Below are positions 34,444-42,196 of a stretch of 64,000 bases of DNA, one piece after another; the stretch's first letter is position 1, and every line of letters begins with the position of its first letter. Below the pieces are notes generated by a model that was not told the origin of the DNA, ran no database searches, and saw nothing but the letters and a program-made list of their open reading frames with translations. This DNA comes from Janthinobacterium agaricidamnosum. GTDB taxonomy: Bacteria > Pseudomonadota > Gammaproteobacteria > Burkholderiales > Burkholderiaceae_D. The stretch lies in the NCBI RefSeq assembly GCF_003667705.1, contig NZ_CP033019.1:992001-1056000 (forward strand), given 5' to 3'. The position numbers and the translations under genes are program-made.

Positions 34444-34567
34444 GCTCGACTCCGCTAGGCGCAACGGTGGTGGAGTTGGTATTGTTTCGCATTTCTTTCC
34501 GCCTGGAATTGCGGGATCGCAAACAATGGCAAGCCGGAGCCGGGTTTGTCCCTTGCTCTCGGCGGCG

Positions 34568-34637
34568 CGTGCGCCAGCCTGGTCCATGTACAATCGGCAA
34601 CATCCGGATCGACGTATCCGCCCCTTGATTGCGGAGT
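34568..34637. repeat. Direct repeat, right copy, flanking the E2/I2 cassette
   Basis: Right-hand copy of the 70-nt repeat at 33471-33540. It directly precedes the start of the EI24-like membrane protein gene and probably holds part of its promoter or leader. Confidence 0.75.
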
Positions 34638-34647
34638 CTGCCCGAAG

Positions 34648-35507
34648 GTGACAAAAACATTGCAAACCTGGCTGCTGGCCTGGCGGGAAGCCTTCACGTG
34701 CGTGGGGCTGGGGCTGCGCGATGCCCGTCATGCGGGACTGTGGTGGCGTTCCGCGCTGTGGTGCATGGCGGTCGTGGCGTTGTGGCTGGGACTGTATAGC
34801 TGCTTCGGCCGTTTTTTTGTCGAGCTCAGCGCCATGCTGGCGCTGGTGTCCGTTACCGGCTTGCTGGGCCTGGGCGTGATGGATGGCGTCGGGACACTGG
34901 CCAACGGGCCTGCCACCGTCACGCAGATGGGCAATATCGCCGGCGGCCTGGGCAGCGCCGCCAAAGCCTTGCTGTCGATCGGCCAGATCGCCCTGGCGCT
35001 GCTGGCGCTGGCTGCATTTTTCTATGTGATGGTCTTTGTCGTCGGCGCCATCGGCACGGTGCGCGTGCCGCTGCGCTGGTTGTTGCTGGAGCGCGCCAAG
35101 GCCGTTGTGGCGCGCCGCTATGCCACGTGGCAGGCGCCGGCCGGCCTGGTGCATGCGCCGCGCCCCCCGCCTGACGGCGGCGCCTGTTGCTGCTGCTCTC
35201 CCTGCTGATCCCTGTGTGGGCCATGTGCGTGCTGATCGCGTACTTGCTGGCCTGGAACGTCCAGATGATCTACGGAGCGGCGGCCGCAGAGGTACTTGGC
35301 GCGGAACAGCAAGCGGCATTGCGCCGCGAACAGCGTCCGGCGATTGTTGCCCTGGGCCTGCTGTTATGCTTGCTGATGCTCGTGCCGGTTCTCAATTTAT
35401 TGGTGCCAGCCTTGCTGTGCACCAGCGTGTGCCACTTGCAGCGCCGCGGCTGGCGCGCAAGGGACACATCAATCAACGTGGACTTAACAAGGAGTGAACA
35501 TGCGTGA
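34648..35507 (+). pseudogene. EI24/CysZ-like membrane protein, apparently frameshifted
   Basis: GTG start VTKTLQTWLLAWREAF. The first ~170 residues hold four membrane segments (GLWWRSALWCMAVVALWLGL, ALLALAAFFYVMVFVVGAIG) and then run out of frame in the C-rich stretch 35158-35175. A second ORF (35187-35507) continues with the expected C-terminal segments (AYLLAWNVQMIYGAAAAEVL, LLVPALLCTSVCHLQRRGW), the last typical of EI24-domain proteins. One gene broken by a 1-2 nt change, or a sequencing error at the C run. Confidence 0.6.
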
Positions 35508-35952
35508 ACACGCAAGTCGCGGCACCCTCGAGCGCGCCATAGAAATTGCCGCCGCCACCCATGCCGGCCAGACGGACAAGGGCGGCGCGCCGTACATTTT
35601 GCACCCCTTGCGCGTGATGCTGCGCGTCGCCCCCGGCGCCCAGCAGATCGTCGCCGTGCTGCATGACGTGGTGGAAGACAGCGACGGCAAAGTCACCTTC
35701 GACGATCTGGCGCGCGAAGGATTTTCCCGGGACGTCATTGACGGCGTGCGCGCCGTGACCAAGATCGAGGGCGAGTTGTATGAAGATTTCATCGCCCGCG
35801 CGGCCCTGGACCCGGTCGGCAAGGCCGTCAAGCTGGCGGATCTGGCTGAGAATAGCGATCTGTCGCGGATAGGGGAGCCGACGCAGAAGGATCTGGAGAG
35901 GATAGAGAAATATCGGAGGGCGATCGGGTATTTACGGGGGGACGTTTTTTAG
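35500..35952 (+). CDS. HD-domain protein (RelA/SpoT hydrolase-like)
   Basis: 150 residues from ATG with AAGGAG 5 nt upstream. HD phosphohydrolase pattern of the SpoT/Mesh1 type: HAGQTDKGGAPYILHPLRVM, then AVLHDVVEDSD (HD pair) and KLADLAENSDL. Small stand-alone versions are annotated as guanosine polyphosphate hydrolases or GTP pyrophosphokinase-like; ppGpp or another nucleotide may be the substrate. It overlaps the end of the preceding membrane protein gene by 8 nt. Confidence 0.85.
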   Translation: MREHASRGTLERAIEIAAATHAGQTDKGGAPYILHPLRVMLRVAPGAQQIVAVLHDVVEDSDGKVTFDDLAREGFSRDVIDGVRAVTKIEGELYEDFIARAALDPVGKAVKLADLAENSDLSRIGEPTQKDLERIEKYRRAIGYLRGDVF

Positions 35953-36235
35953 TTTCAAGGTGGCGCGGCGCACCTTTGCGCAGCATCAATATCTTGGCTT
36001 CAAGTAGCGGGAACACCCGAAAATGATGCCATCAGTGTATGGATGTTTGATTCTACGCAATGCCCAGAAAATGCATAACGGCAAAAATCGTCGCGTGCGC
36101 ATGTTTTTTTGCGAGCGAAGGTGCGAGCTCTGCCAACTACATCGGCGCGTGACATGCTCCGTGAGATGTACGGGAGCATCACCTGGCGCCATTTGCGTTG
36201 AGCTGAGCGCTGAGGTTTTACATTCAGGAGTGCGC

Positions 36236-36697
36236 ATGCTGGAATTGCAGCCCATGGATAGACGCGGCTACTTTAATCTTCCGCAAAGGCCGGAAGGCGC
36301 GGGTTACTACACCTATGGAACACCGCCCAATGGTGCCGGCCAGTATGCTCATCCCAAGTTGCTTTCGCTGCTATTCTTGGTTGAACATCAATGGCAAGGC
36401 ATCGATAGCCGGAAAATTGGTTTTGGGAATATCAGCCTGGCTGATGGAACTCCCTACAGTGAACATAAAGGTCATCGAAGCGGAAAAGACGTCGACGTCC
36501 GATTGCTTCGCAAAGACAAAATGGAGAGCGCTGTAACAAGGTTTGACACGCACTACGACCGCGATGCAACGGCACAGCTGATCCGCATATTTTTTGAATT
36601 CAGCTTTGTCCAGGTTATCTTTTTTAATGACCCCACCATCCCCCGGATAAGACCACTGATACGCCACGACGACCATTTTCATGTCACGATCAAGTAG
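36236..36697 (+). CDS. MepA/M74-like murein endopeptidase E3 without signal peptide (putative effector)
   Basis: 153 residues from MLELQPMDRRGYF, with AGGAG 6 nt upstream; the longer ORF is rejected. Zinc motifs H80-x-x-G-x-x-x-D87 (HRSGKDVD) and H147-x-H149 (DDHFHVTI). Shares with E1 and E2 the start, (G/Q)YAHP-(K/N)LLSL, GNIS(L/I)A-(D/E/N)G and FFND. No signal peptide. The I3 gene starts 14 nt after its stop, and I4 overlaps I3. The 283-nt gap upstream holds no gene I can support. Confidence 0.72.
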   Translation: MLELQPMDRRGYFNLPQRPEGAGYYTYGTPPNGAGQYAHPKLLSLLFLVEHQWQGIDSRKIGFGNISLADGTPYSEHKGHRSGKDVDVRLLRKDKMESAVTRFDTHYDRDATAQLIRIFFEFSFVQVIFFNDPTIPRIRPLIRHDDHFHVTIK

Positions 36698-36710
36698 CGG
36701 GGCAGATGAC

Positions 36711-37079
36711 ATGAAACGTCTTCTCGCTGTTTTTCTTCTCTTTGTTTTGGCTACGGCCATGGCCCAATCCGCCCCCCAATGGCTATTTTCTTATCAGCCA
36801 TTCAAAGGCCGCTATGCGATTTATGGCGGAAGCCTGAGCGATCCACAGCCGCCGACCAGGAAAGACAAGCGCATCGCGTTCTGGATCGACGGCAAGGCGG
36901 CGAAACAGCTATTTGATGCGATGGGCCCCGACTTGCGCAACGCGTGCGGCGTGGATGGCGAATATCGCCTGCGCCAGCGGGCGGAAGTGAGCTGCTCCTA
37001 CCATCCCCGTGATGGCCATCACTGCGACTTCGGCTTTGACCTGCTGACCGGGCGCAGCATCGGCGGCTCCATATGCTGA
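36711..37079 (+). CDS. Exported Cys-rich partner protein I3 (putative immunity)
   Basis: 122 residues; signal peptide ~1-20 (MAQSAP cleavage region). Family pattern: GRYAIYGGSLSDPQPPTRKD, K-R-I-A-F, G-K-A-A-K-Q-L-F-D-A-M-GPD, Cys, YRLRQRAEVSC, HHCDFGFDLLTGRS and C-terminal GSIC. Lies 14 nt after E3. Closest to I2 by eye. Confidence 0.72.
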   Translation: MKRLLAVFLLFVLATAMAQSAPQWLFSYQPFKGRYAIYGGSLSDPQPPTRKDKRIAFWIDGKAAKQLFDAMGPDLRNACGVDGEYRLRQRAEVSCSYHPRDGHHCDFGFDLLTGRSIGGSIC

Positions 37080-37459
37080 GACGCGCCAGCCTGCTATGCG
37101 TTACGCTGCTGTGCCTGCTGTTGGCGAACCAGGCCCGGGCTATATGGGAATTTGCAGAGAGAAATTTTTCAGCTTCGTACGCGATCTACGGTGGATATCT
37201 TGACGATACCGTGGCCCCGGTTGCGGGCGATACCAAAGTCGCGTTTCGCTTGACGGGCACCGCCGCAAAAGACGTGTTCGAAGCCATCGGTCCGGATATG
37301 CGCGATGGCTGCGCCGATCCGCAAATACGCATTCGTAATCGTGACATGCTGCTGTGCCGATATCGATCAAAGGATGGTTATCGCTGTGATTTTGGGTTTG
37401 ATTTGTCGACGGGCTTGAGTATTGGGGGAACGGTGGGTGGGGCGGTGTGCGGGGAGTAG
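37073..37459 (+). CDS. Exported Cys-rich partner protein I4 (second putative immunity at locus 3)
   Basis: 128 residues; signal peptide ~1-23 (NQARA-IW). Family pattern: ASYAIYGGYLDDTVAPVAGD, TKVAF, G-T-A-A-K-D-V-F-E-A-I-GPD, Cys, RIRNRDMLLC, GYRCDFGFDLSTGLS, ending GGAVCGE. Overlaps I3 by 7 nt, so they are co-translated. More diverged than I1-I3, suggesting an older duplicate or a different partner. Confidence 0.7.
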   Translation: MLRRASLLCVTLLCLLLANQARAIWEFAERNFSASYAIYGGYLDDTVAPVAGDTKVAFRLTGTAAKDVFEAIGPDMRDGCADPQIRIRNRDMLLCRYRSKDGYRCDFGFDLSTGLSIGGTVGGAVCGE

Positions 37460-37557
37460 CGAGGGTCAGGCCCGGCATACGCGCACAGCCTGAACAGCTA
37501 AGGTTGTTGTTAGGAAAAACCGCCTGCGGCGCAAAAGCCAGTCAGAAGAATCGGAGA

Positions 37558-37581
37558 GGGTTGCGCTTGCAAGCGCAACCC
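37558..37581. repeat. Perfect 24-bp palindrome
   Basis: GGGTTGCGCTTG and its exact reverse complement without spacer. It lies in the gene-free gap 37460-37856, which also holds the terminator and tmRNA-like fragment. Confidence 0.6.
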
Positions 37582-37684
37582 GGTTTTGCGGCGCCGAGCT
37601 GTGCTCGCCGAAGGCCCCGCACAACCCCCGCGCCCGTACCGGACGCGGATGCGCTGCCCGCGCTCTGCATGCATGGAATAAATA

Positions 37685-37720
37685 AAAAGGGCCTCCCCGC
37701 CAAAACGGGGAAGCCCTTTT
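37685..37720. terminator. Bidirectional rho-independent terminator
   Basis: Stem with AAAAGGGC/GCCCTTTT arms and inner TCCCCG/CGGGG arms around a short loop, flanked by AAATA-rich runs on both sides. It directly follows the tmRNA-like 3' end on the minus strand and is probably that RNA gene's native terminator. Confidence 0.85.
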
Positions 37721-37730
37721 ATTTATTCAG

Positions 37731-37755
37731 TGGTGGAGACGGCGGGAATCGAACC
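37731..37755 (-). other. 3' end of a tmRNA/tRNA-like gene: probable integration scar
   Basis: On the minus strand the 25 nt read GGTTCGATTCCC then GCCGTCTCCACCA: a T-loop, half the T-stem, a 7-nt acceptor strand, A73 and encoded CCA. CTCCACCA is typical of tmRNA (ssrA). No RNA body is recognisable upstream and the 5' T-stem side (GTAGG) pairs badly with CCCGC, so this is a fragment, as left by an integrase that uses the RNA gene's 3' end. Confidence 0.65.
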
Positions 37756-37856
37756 TACCGTAAACTTAGATTTCTTAGGCATCTGGAAGGTTTTGCTGGC
37801 AAAATGCAGACAATCAACCCGCAACGGCAGCTATCGGCCAAAAGCGGACATTGACG

Positions 37857-38213
37857 CTAACGAGACTCTAACTTTGGCTTTGGCTGAGATTTGGGTTTTG
37901 GTAGTGGCAGTTCCGCCGTGGTGCGCTGTGCAAGCTGTACTAGCCATTCTCGTTCATCCCATAGTTCACCGCTGATTAAATAGTACGGCTTGGCCTGCGG
38001 GTAGGGAGGCGCCTCCTGCAGGGTGCCGAGTTTGCTGATCCAAGCCCGGCCAGCCTCCGTTGGCTTGATGAAAAGACGGTCGTCTGCGACGATGGCGAAC
38101 ATCTTGCCATCGCAATACACACCGTACTCGCCAAACATCTTTTTCGCGCTGAGGCTACCCGCGCCCGCCATCTGGTCAAGCAGAAAATCCACCGTACCTT
38201 GTTGTGATGCCAT
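37857..38213 (-). CDS. TfoX N-terminal domain protein
   Basis: 118 residues from MASQQGTVDFLLDQMAGAGS; the longer ORF start is unlikely. TfoX_N pattern: LSAKKMFGEYGVYCDGKMFA, then VADDRLFIKPTEAG, PYPQAKPYYLISGELWDERE. Stand-alone TfoX_N proteins lack the DNA-uptake regulator's C-terminal part and have no settled function. The C-terminal tail is a Pro-Lys repeat (PKPKSQPKPK). Confidence 0.85.
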   Translation of the reverse strand: MASQQGTVDFLLDQMAGAGSLSAKKMFGEYGVYCDGKMFAIVADDRLFIKPTEAGRAWISKLGTLQEAPPYPQAKPYYLISGELWDEREWLVQLAQRTTAELPLPKPKSQPKPKLESR

Positions 38214-38296
38214 GTTGTCCTCCGTTTGAAAGAACAGTGTAGCGCACTGGCCAGGAGCGGCCGGCGCGGCTACACTATGGTCATTAATTTTTTTGC

Positions 38297-38545
38297 ATGA
38301 AATATTTTCCCATGACACGCGAGCATATTACTCACCGCGGCATCTGCATCGCCACCCTGGCCGCCGGCCAGTCCGTCGAAACTCATTGCGCACCTGGCCA
38401 CACGGCCATCCGCGAACAGGCCGACGGCTGGTGGCTGTATTTTGTCGATGAAGACGGCAAGGTCGACGGCTACGACAGCCCGTTCGCCAGCCACGCCGAA
38501 GCGCTTTGGGCGGCCAAGGCCGCAGCCGAGTTCAGCACGCAATGA
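38297..38545 (+). CDS. Hypothetical protein, 82 aa
   Basis: A second ATG five codons in (MTREHITHRG) is an alternative start. Trp- and acid-rich centre (EQADGWWLYFVDEDGKVDGY) followed by an Ala-rich helix. Its stop overlaps the MepB start (ATGA), so the two are coupled. No family recognised. Confidence 0.6.
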   Translation: MKYFPMTREHITHRGICIATLAAGQSVETHCAPGHTAIREQADGWWLYFVDEDGKVDGYDSPFASHAEALWAAKAAAEFSTQ

Positions 38546-39003
38546 AGGTCAGCCCCTGGGCCTTCCTGGGCTTGCCGAAAGCGCCCGTGCCGGAAGCTGA
38601 AAGTGCGGAGTACGGTGCCTGCCGCGCCGAACTGGAGGGCAAGCGCCTAGTCTTGCGCGTAGCGAAAACCACGCCGACGAAAACCGGCCAGTTCGTCACC
38701 GTCTGGAAGCGCCCCCATCCCGACGCCGAGATCGCTCCGCTGGACGAAGCGGACCCCGTTGATGTCGTCATCATCGCCGTCAGCAACGGCGCGCGGCACG
38801 GCTTTTTTATCTTTTCTCGCGCCGTGCTAATCGAGCACGGCGTGATGTCGCGCACCGGCCAGGGCGGCAAGCGCGCGCTGCGCGTGTATCCACCCTGGTG
38901 CGCGCCAGAATCGGTGCAGGCGCAGCGCACGCAGCGCTGGCAGGCAGTATGGTTTGTGGACGTTGGTGATCAGCTAAGCCTCATTCGTATCCTCGAAACT
39001 TAA
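38542..39003 (+). CDS. MepB family protein
   Basis: 153 residues. MepB-like pattern: LVLRVAKTTPTKTGQFVTVW, DVVIIAVSNGARHGFFIFSR, KRALRVYPPWCAPES and the closing RTQRWQAVWFVDV. The family is named after a gene in the Staphylococcus mepRAB multidrug locus but has no defined activity. Coupled to the 82-aa gene upstream. Confidence 0.82.
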   Translation: MKVSPWAFLGLPKAPVPEAESAEYGACRAELEGKRLVLRVAKTTPTKTGQFVTVWKRPHPDAEIAPLDEADPVDVVIIAVSNGARHGFFIFSRAVLIEHGVMSRTGQGGKRALRVYPPWCAPESVQAQRTQRWQAVWFVDVGDQLSLIRILET

Positions 39004-39032
39004 TGCCGTACGCGAAGTTTCCTAGCAGTTGT

Positions 39033-40592
39033 TCAGCGAGTAGTTTTATGCCCAGCTCCAAACATCGCATCAAGGGAGGCATGCTTGTACTGACTTAACG
39101 TGGACATGTTTGCTTCTGTCAATGTAATTTGCACCTTCAAGAAGTCTGCCTTTGGAAATAGGTAGTATGAATCTGCCTTCTGGTTTTGAAGATCAAGAAG
39201 TACTGCGAGCACGAAGTCACACCTTGACTCTTCATCCATGCGCACGCGCCAGCGGGGGAGGGCCGTTTTCTCATAAAGACAACGCGCGATAGCTATTTTT
39301 AGTAATGTTTCCCCATTCAGCAAAAAGGTATTTCGGGACGGGCCTTTCTCCAAACCGACGCCCGCACCGATTATCAATGCCTTGATTTGCTCATGCGTAG
39401 CTGCCCGAACATTGCTGATAACCGCGCGCGTGGCTATAAACTTGCAAATGTTGGTCGGGGGAAGCCCTGCGAGGGCGTAGGCCTCTAACATGGTGCCAAA
39501 GTAGTAAGCGAACATCTGCGCGCCGGGAAGTGTATCGTCCTGATCTATTAGCGTGGTTGTCACCTTCCCATGTTTTTCATGTAACTTGCGCAGCATTGCC
39601 AAGAGTTCTTCTTTTGGAATCGGAGCGAGGCGATGTTTGCGCTCTTGCTGCGCTTTACGAAAAAGGGCCACCGGGATAAGGGGAGGGAAGGCACCGATCC
39701 TTTGTATCCACATGGATGCAGGATTCTCGACGTGATACTTTCGGAGCTTGAAAGAGGCTCTGTTGTAGATGATGTTGCCGATGTACTTTTCGTTTGTAAG
39801 CACATCACGAACGCAGTCACGAGTCCAAGCGCGGCCGCATTCGCGAGGTGCCTCCATTGCATTTAACAAGAAAGCAATTTCGCTTTCACTTAGCCTTTCC
39901 AGTACGTACCAGTCGTACACTCCTCGAAGAATCTCAAGCTCCTCATTTGGTCCAGGAACTAGTATTACGCGGTCTGTAGGATGGCTCTTCCTTTCTCCGT
40001 ATTCCAGTGCCGGCTTGGCCTTGCCACTTACACTGATAGGTATTCGGCGCAATCCAAATCCCGCTCTGCCACCTTGCTTAAATCCCATTTCTACAAAACG
40101 GCACTGAGCTGCAAACACCTTGGTTGAAAGTTCTCTGCTGTACTCGGCGGCCATGGCGCGCTTTACGCTCTTAATTATGGACGAGACCGAAGATCCATTG
40201 TTCTCGAAGTCTTCTGCACAATAGACAATGGCGACTCCTGCGCGGCGGCATATGTATTCGTAGTAGGCGCTTTCGTCCAAGTCCTGGAACCTTCCCCAGC
40301 GGCTTATATCATAGGCAAGTATCGACTGAAATGGTGCTACGCCACTTTGCACGTCTTCTATCAGGCTTCGTAAGCCTGGGCGAGAGGAAAAATCGAGCCC
40401 GCTCCTACCCTCGTCGGTGTATGTTTTGATAATGTCTATGCCATGGCGTTCTGCGTACTCCGAAATGCAATGAAGCTGATGTGAAACAGAATGATTTTGA
40501 TTGTCTGTAGACATCCGGACGTATACCGCAGCTGTCGGCTTTGCAATTTTTTCCTTCGCCTTTGGAACGTGTATGGCTGCTTTGCGTCGCAT
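39033..40592 (-). CDS. Large serine recombinase
   Basis: 519 residues from MRRKAAIHVPK (an eight-codon upstream extension with TTG is possible). Resolvase domain: TAAVYVRMSTDNQNHSVSHQ with catalytic Ser near position 29 of the shorter form, then YTDEGRSGLDFSSRPGLRSL and YDISRWGRFQD. A Recombinase domain follows (GGRAGFGLRRIPIS, DVLTNEKYIGNIIYNR). No zinc-ribbon cysteines are obvious. GC content is visibly lower than in the core genes. It marks a mobile element; the attachment site is not apparent. Confidence 0.9.
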   Translation of the reverse strand: MRRKAAIHVPKAKEKIAKPTAAVYVRMSTDNQNHSVSHQLHCISEYAERHGIDIIKTYTDEGRSGLDFSSRPGLRSLIEDVQSGVAPFQSILAYDISRWGRFQDLDESAYYEYICRRAGVAIVYCAEDFENNGSSVSSIIKSVKRAMAAEYSRELSTKVFAAQCRFVEMGFKQGGRAGFGLRRIPISVSGKAKPALEYGERKSHPTDRVILVPGPNEELEILRGVYDWYVLERLSESEIAFLLNAMEAPRECGRAWTRDCVRDVLTNEKYIGNIIYNRASFKLRKYHVENPASMWIQRIGAFPPLIPVALFRKAQQERKHRLAPIPKEELLAMLRKLHEKHGKVTTTLIDQDDTLPGAQMFAYYFGTMLEAYALAGLPPTNICKFIATRAVISNVRAATHEQIKALIIGAGVGLEKGPSRNTFLLNGETLLKIAIARCLYEKTALPRWRVRMDEESRCDFVLAVLLDLQNQKADSYYLFPKADFLKVQITLTEANMSTLSQYKHASLDAMFGAGHKTTR

Positions 40593-40701
40593 GCTATTCC
40601 CTATGGACGGTGCCAAGTGCGGCGAGCTTTTTGCACTTGCTTGATGCGGATCAACACCTGGCCCTTCACCTGTCGCATTCTACTGAAACGGGGAGGGTGC
40701 T

Positions 40702-40914
40702 ATGTTTGATAATGCCACTGAAAAAACGTTACGACTGATTGCTGCCGGGGTGTATCTGAAACGAATACATGGCCTGGAGTTCGCGGTTCTTGTGCTGATA
40801 GATGCCGGGCTTTGTGAAGGTATTGCAAGAGCTGCCCTGCAAGAAGACCGGGCTTACTTAGGTAGGGACTTGACGTTGAAAAACTGCCTGAGTGACGGCA
40901 TACATCCAGAATGA
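40702..40914 (+). CDS. Hypothetical protein, 70 aa
   Basis: ATG preceded by GGGGAGGG at 5-6 nt, which favours this strand over an overlapping 114-aa minus ORF. Sequence is helical (TLRLIAAGVYLKRIHGLEFA). No family recognised. Lies between recombinase and ldhA in low-GC DNA; the 172 nt after it hold no gene. Confidence 0.45.
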   Translation: MFDNATEKTLRLIAAGVYLKRIHGLEFAVLVLIDAGLCEGIARAALQEDRAYLGRDLTLKNCLSDGIHPE

Positions 40915-41086
40915 TCTGCATCCTATTGCAGTGTCGCACGATTCGGGTAACCCTTTCCTTTTTCTCTGGCCGGCAGTCCTCGTCGTTAGGTACCCAATTG
41001 CGTGGCCATACAGTTTGGAAAGGAGTAATCTTCTGTGTAGCCATTTTTAATAATTACAAATTGCGTTCGCGCAAAGGATCTTTAAG

Positions 41087-42094
41087 ATGAAAATCGCTGT
41101 ATTCAGCTCCCAACCATATGATCGCCGTTTTCTCAATGAGAAAGCAGATCAACGCGATACTCAAGATGCCGTGGAGATGCGTTTTCACACTGAATCCTTG
41201 TCCCTGCAGTCGGTGGCTCTTGCACAAGGATGCAAGGCAATCTGCGTGTTTGTAAACGATGTGCTTGACGCCGACGTGCTGCATGCTCTTGCTCACATTG
41301 GTGTGCGCGCGATCTTGTTGCGTTGCGCAGGTTTCAATAATCTCGACACGGAAGCCGCAAGGCATTTGGACTTTTTCGTCGCGCGCGTACCCGCATATTC
41401 TCCGGAGGCAGTGGCTGAGCATGCTTTAGCACTCACTCTTACATTGAATCGCCGAACTCACCGCGCATATGCGCGGGTACGCGAAGGCAATTTTGCACTT
41501 GACGGTCTCCTTGGGAGCAATCTGCATGGGAAGACCGTTGGCGTCATCGGTACAGGAAAAATTGGCTTGGCGACAGCCAAGATTTTTAATGGCTTTGGCT
41601 GCCGTTTACTGGGATTTGATCCCTATCCGTCTCCAGAGTTTGAGGCCATTGGTGAGATGGTCGCATTGTCTGACCTTCTTGCCGAATCGGACCTGGTCTC
41701 ACTGCACTGTCCACTCACTCTTGATACCCATCACTTGATAAACGCAGATACGCTGGATCTAATGAAAGAGGGGGCCATGTTGATCAATACGTCGCGTGGC
41801 GCTCTCATCGATACGCAGGCAGTAATCGATGCGCTAAAGTCGCGCCAATTGGGGGCTTTGGCGATTGACGTGTACGAACAAGAAAGCAATCTCTTCTTCG
41901 AAGATCGCTCCGACGACATCATTACGGATGATGTTTTCCAGCGCCTAATGACGTTCCCAAACGTTCTTGTTACCGGACATCAAGGTTTCTTTACTATTGA
42001 AGCCATGCGTGAGATTGCATCGACAACATTTGAAAACTTGTCGGCATATCAGCTTGGTGCCGAATGCTCAAATCTCGTGCCTGGAACATATTAA
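41087..42094 (+). CDS. ldhA: D-lactate dehydrogenase, 2-hydroxyacid dehydrogenase family
   Basis: 335 residues, NAD-dependent reduction of pyruvate to D-lactate. Substrate Arg in LLRCAGFNNLD, NAD motif VGVIGTGKIGLATAKIF, catalytic Arg/Glu/His in LINTSRGALIDT, YEQESNLFFEDRS and VTGHQGFFT. Very like proteobacterial LdhA. Its base composition is lower in GC than the core genome, and it sits between a serine recombinase and the prophage integrase, so it is probably cargo or an acquired copy. AAAGGATC upstream is the ribosome-binding site. Confidence 0.92.
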   Translation: MKIAVFSSQPYDRRFLNEKADQRDTQDAVEMRFHTESLSLQSVALAQGCKAICVFVNDVLDADVLHALAHIGVRAILLRCAGFNNLDTEAARHLDFFVARVPAYSPEAVAEHALALTLTLNRRTHRAYARVREGNFALDGLLGSNLHGKTVGVIGTGKIGLATAKIFNGFGCRLLGFDPYPSPEFEAIGEMVALSDLLAESDLVSLHCPLTLDTHHLINADTLDLMKEGAMLINTSRGALIDTQAVIDALKSRQLGALAIDVYEQESNLFFEDRSDDIITDDVFQRLMTFPNVLVTGHQGFFTIEAMREIASTTFENLSAYQLGAECSNLVPGTY

Positions 42095-42196
42095 TGACTG
42101 TTACCTGGTCTGTGTTTTCCGTCCGCTTTGGGGCGTTTCCCGCCCCTCAGTCAGGATAGGCAATGTTGAATGACAGGCAGCCGATAGTCTTAATCC

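Noticed and set aside
30686..37459. Type VI secretion machinery near the E/I loci
   Set aside because: No VgrG, Hcp, PAAR, sheath or baseplate genes of a secretion system are seen here; the sheath and hub genes further right belong to the prophage.
37447..37854. ORF across the gap after I4
   Set aside because: It runs through the terminator and the tmRNA-like fragment and has no protein-like pattern.
40700..41044. Minus-strand 114-aa ORF between recombinase and ldhA
   Set aside because: No good ribosome-binding site or family likeness; the overlapping plus ORF at 40702 has a strong site.
42130..42146. GGGGCG-CGCCCC hairpin after ldhA as terminator
   Set aside because: Stem of only six pairs with no T-run; insufficient to call.
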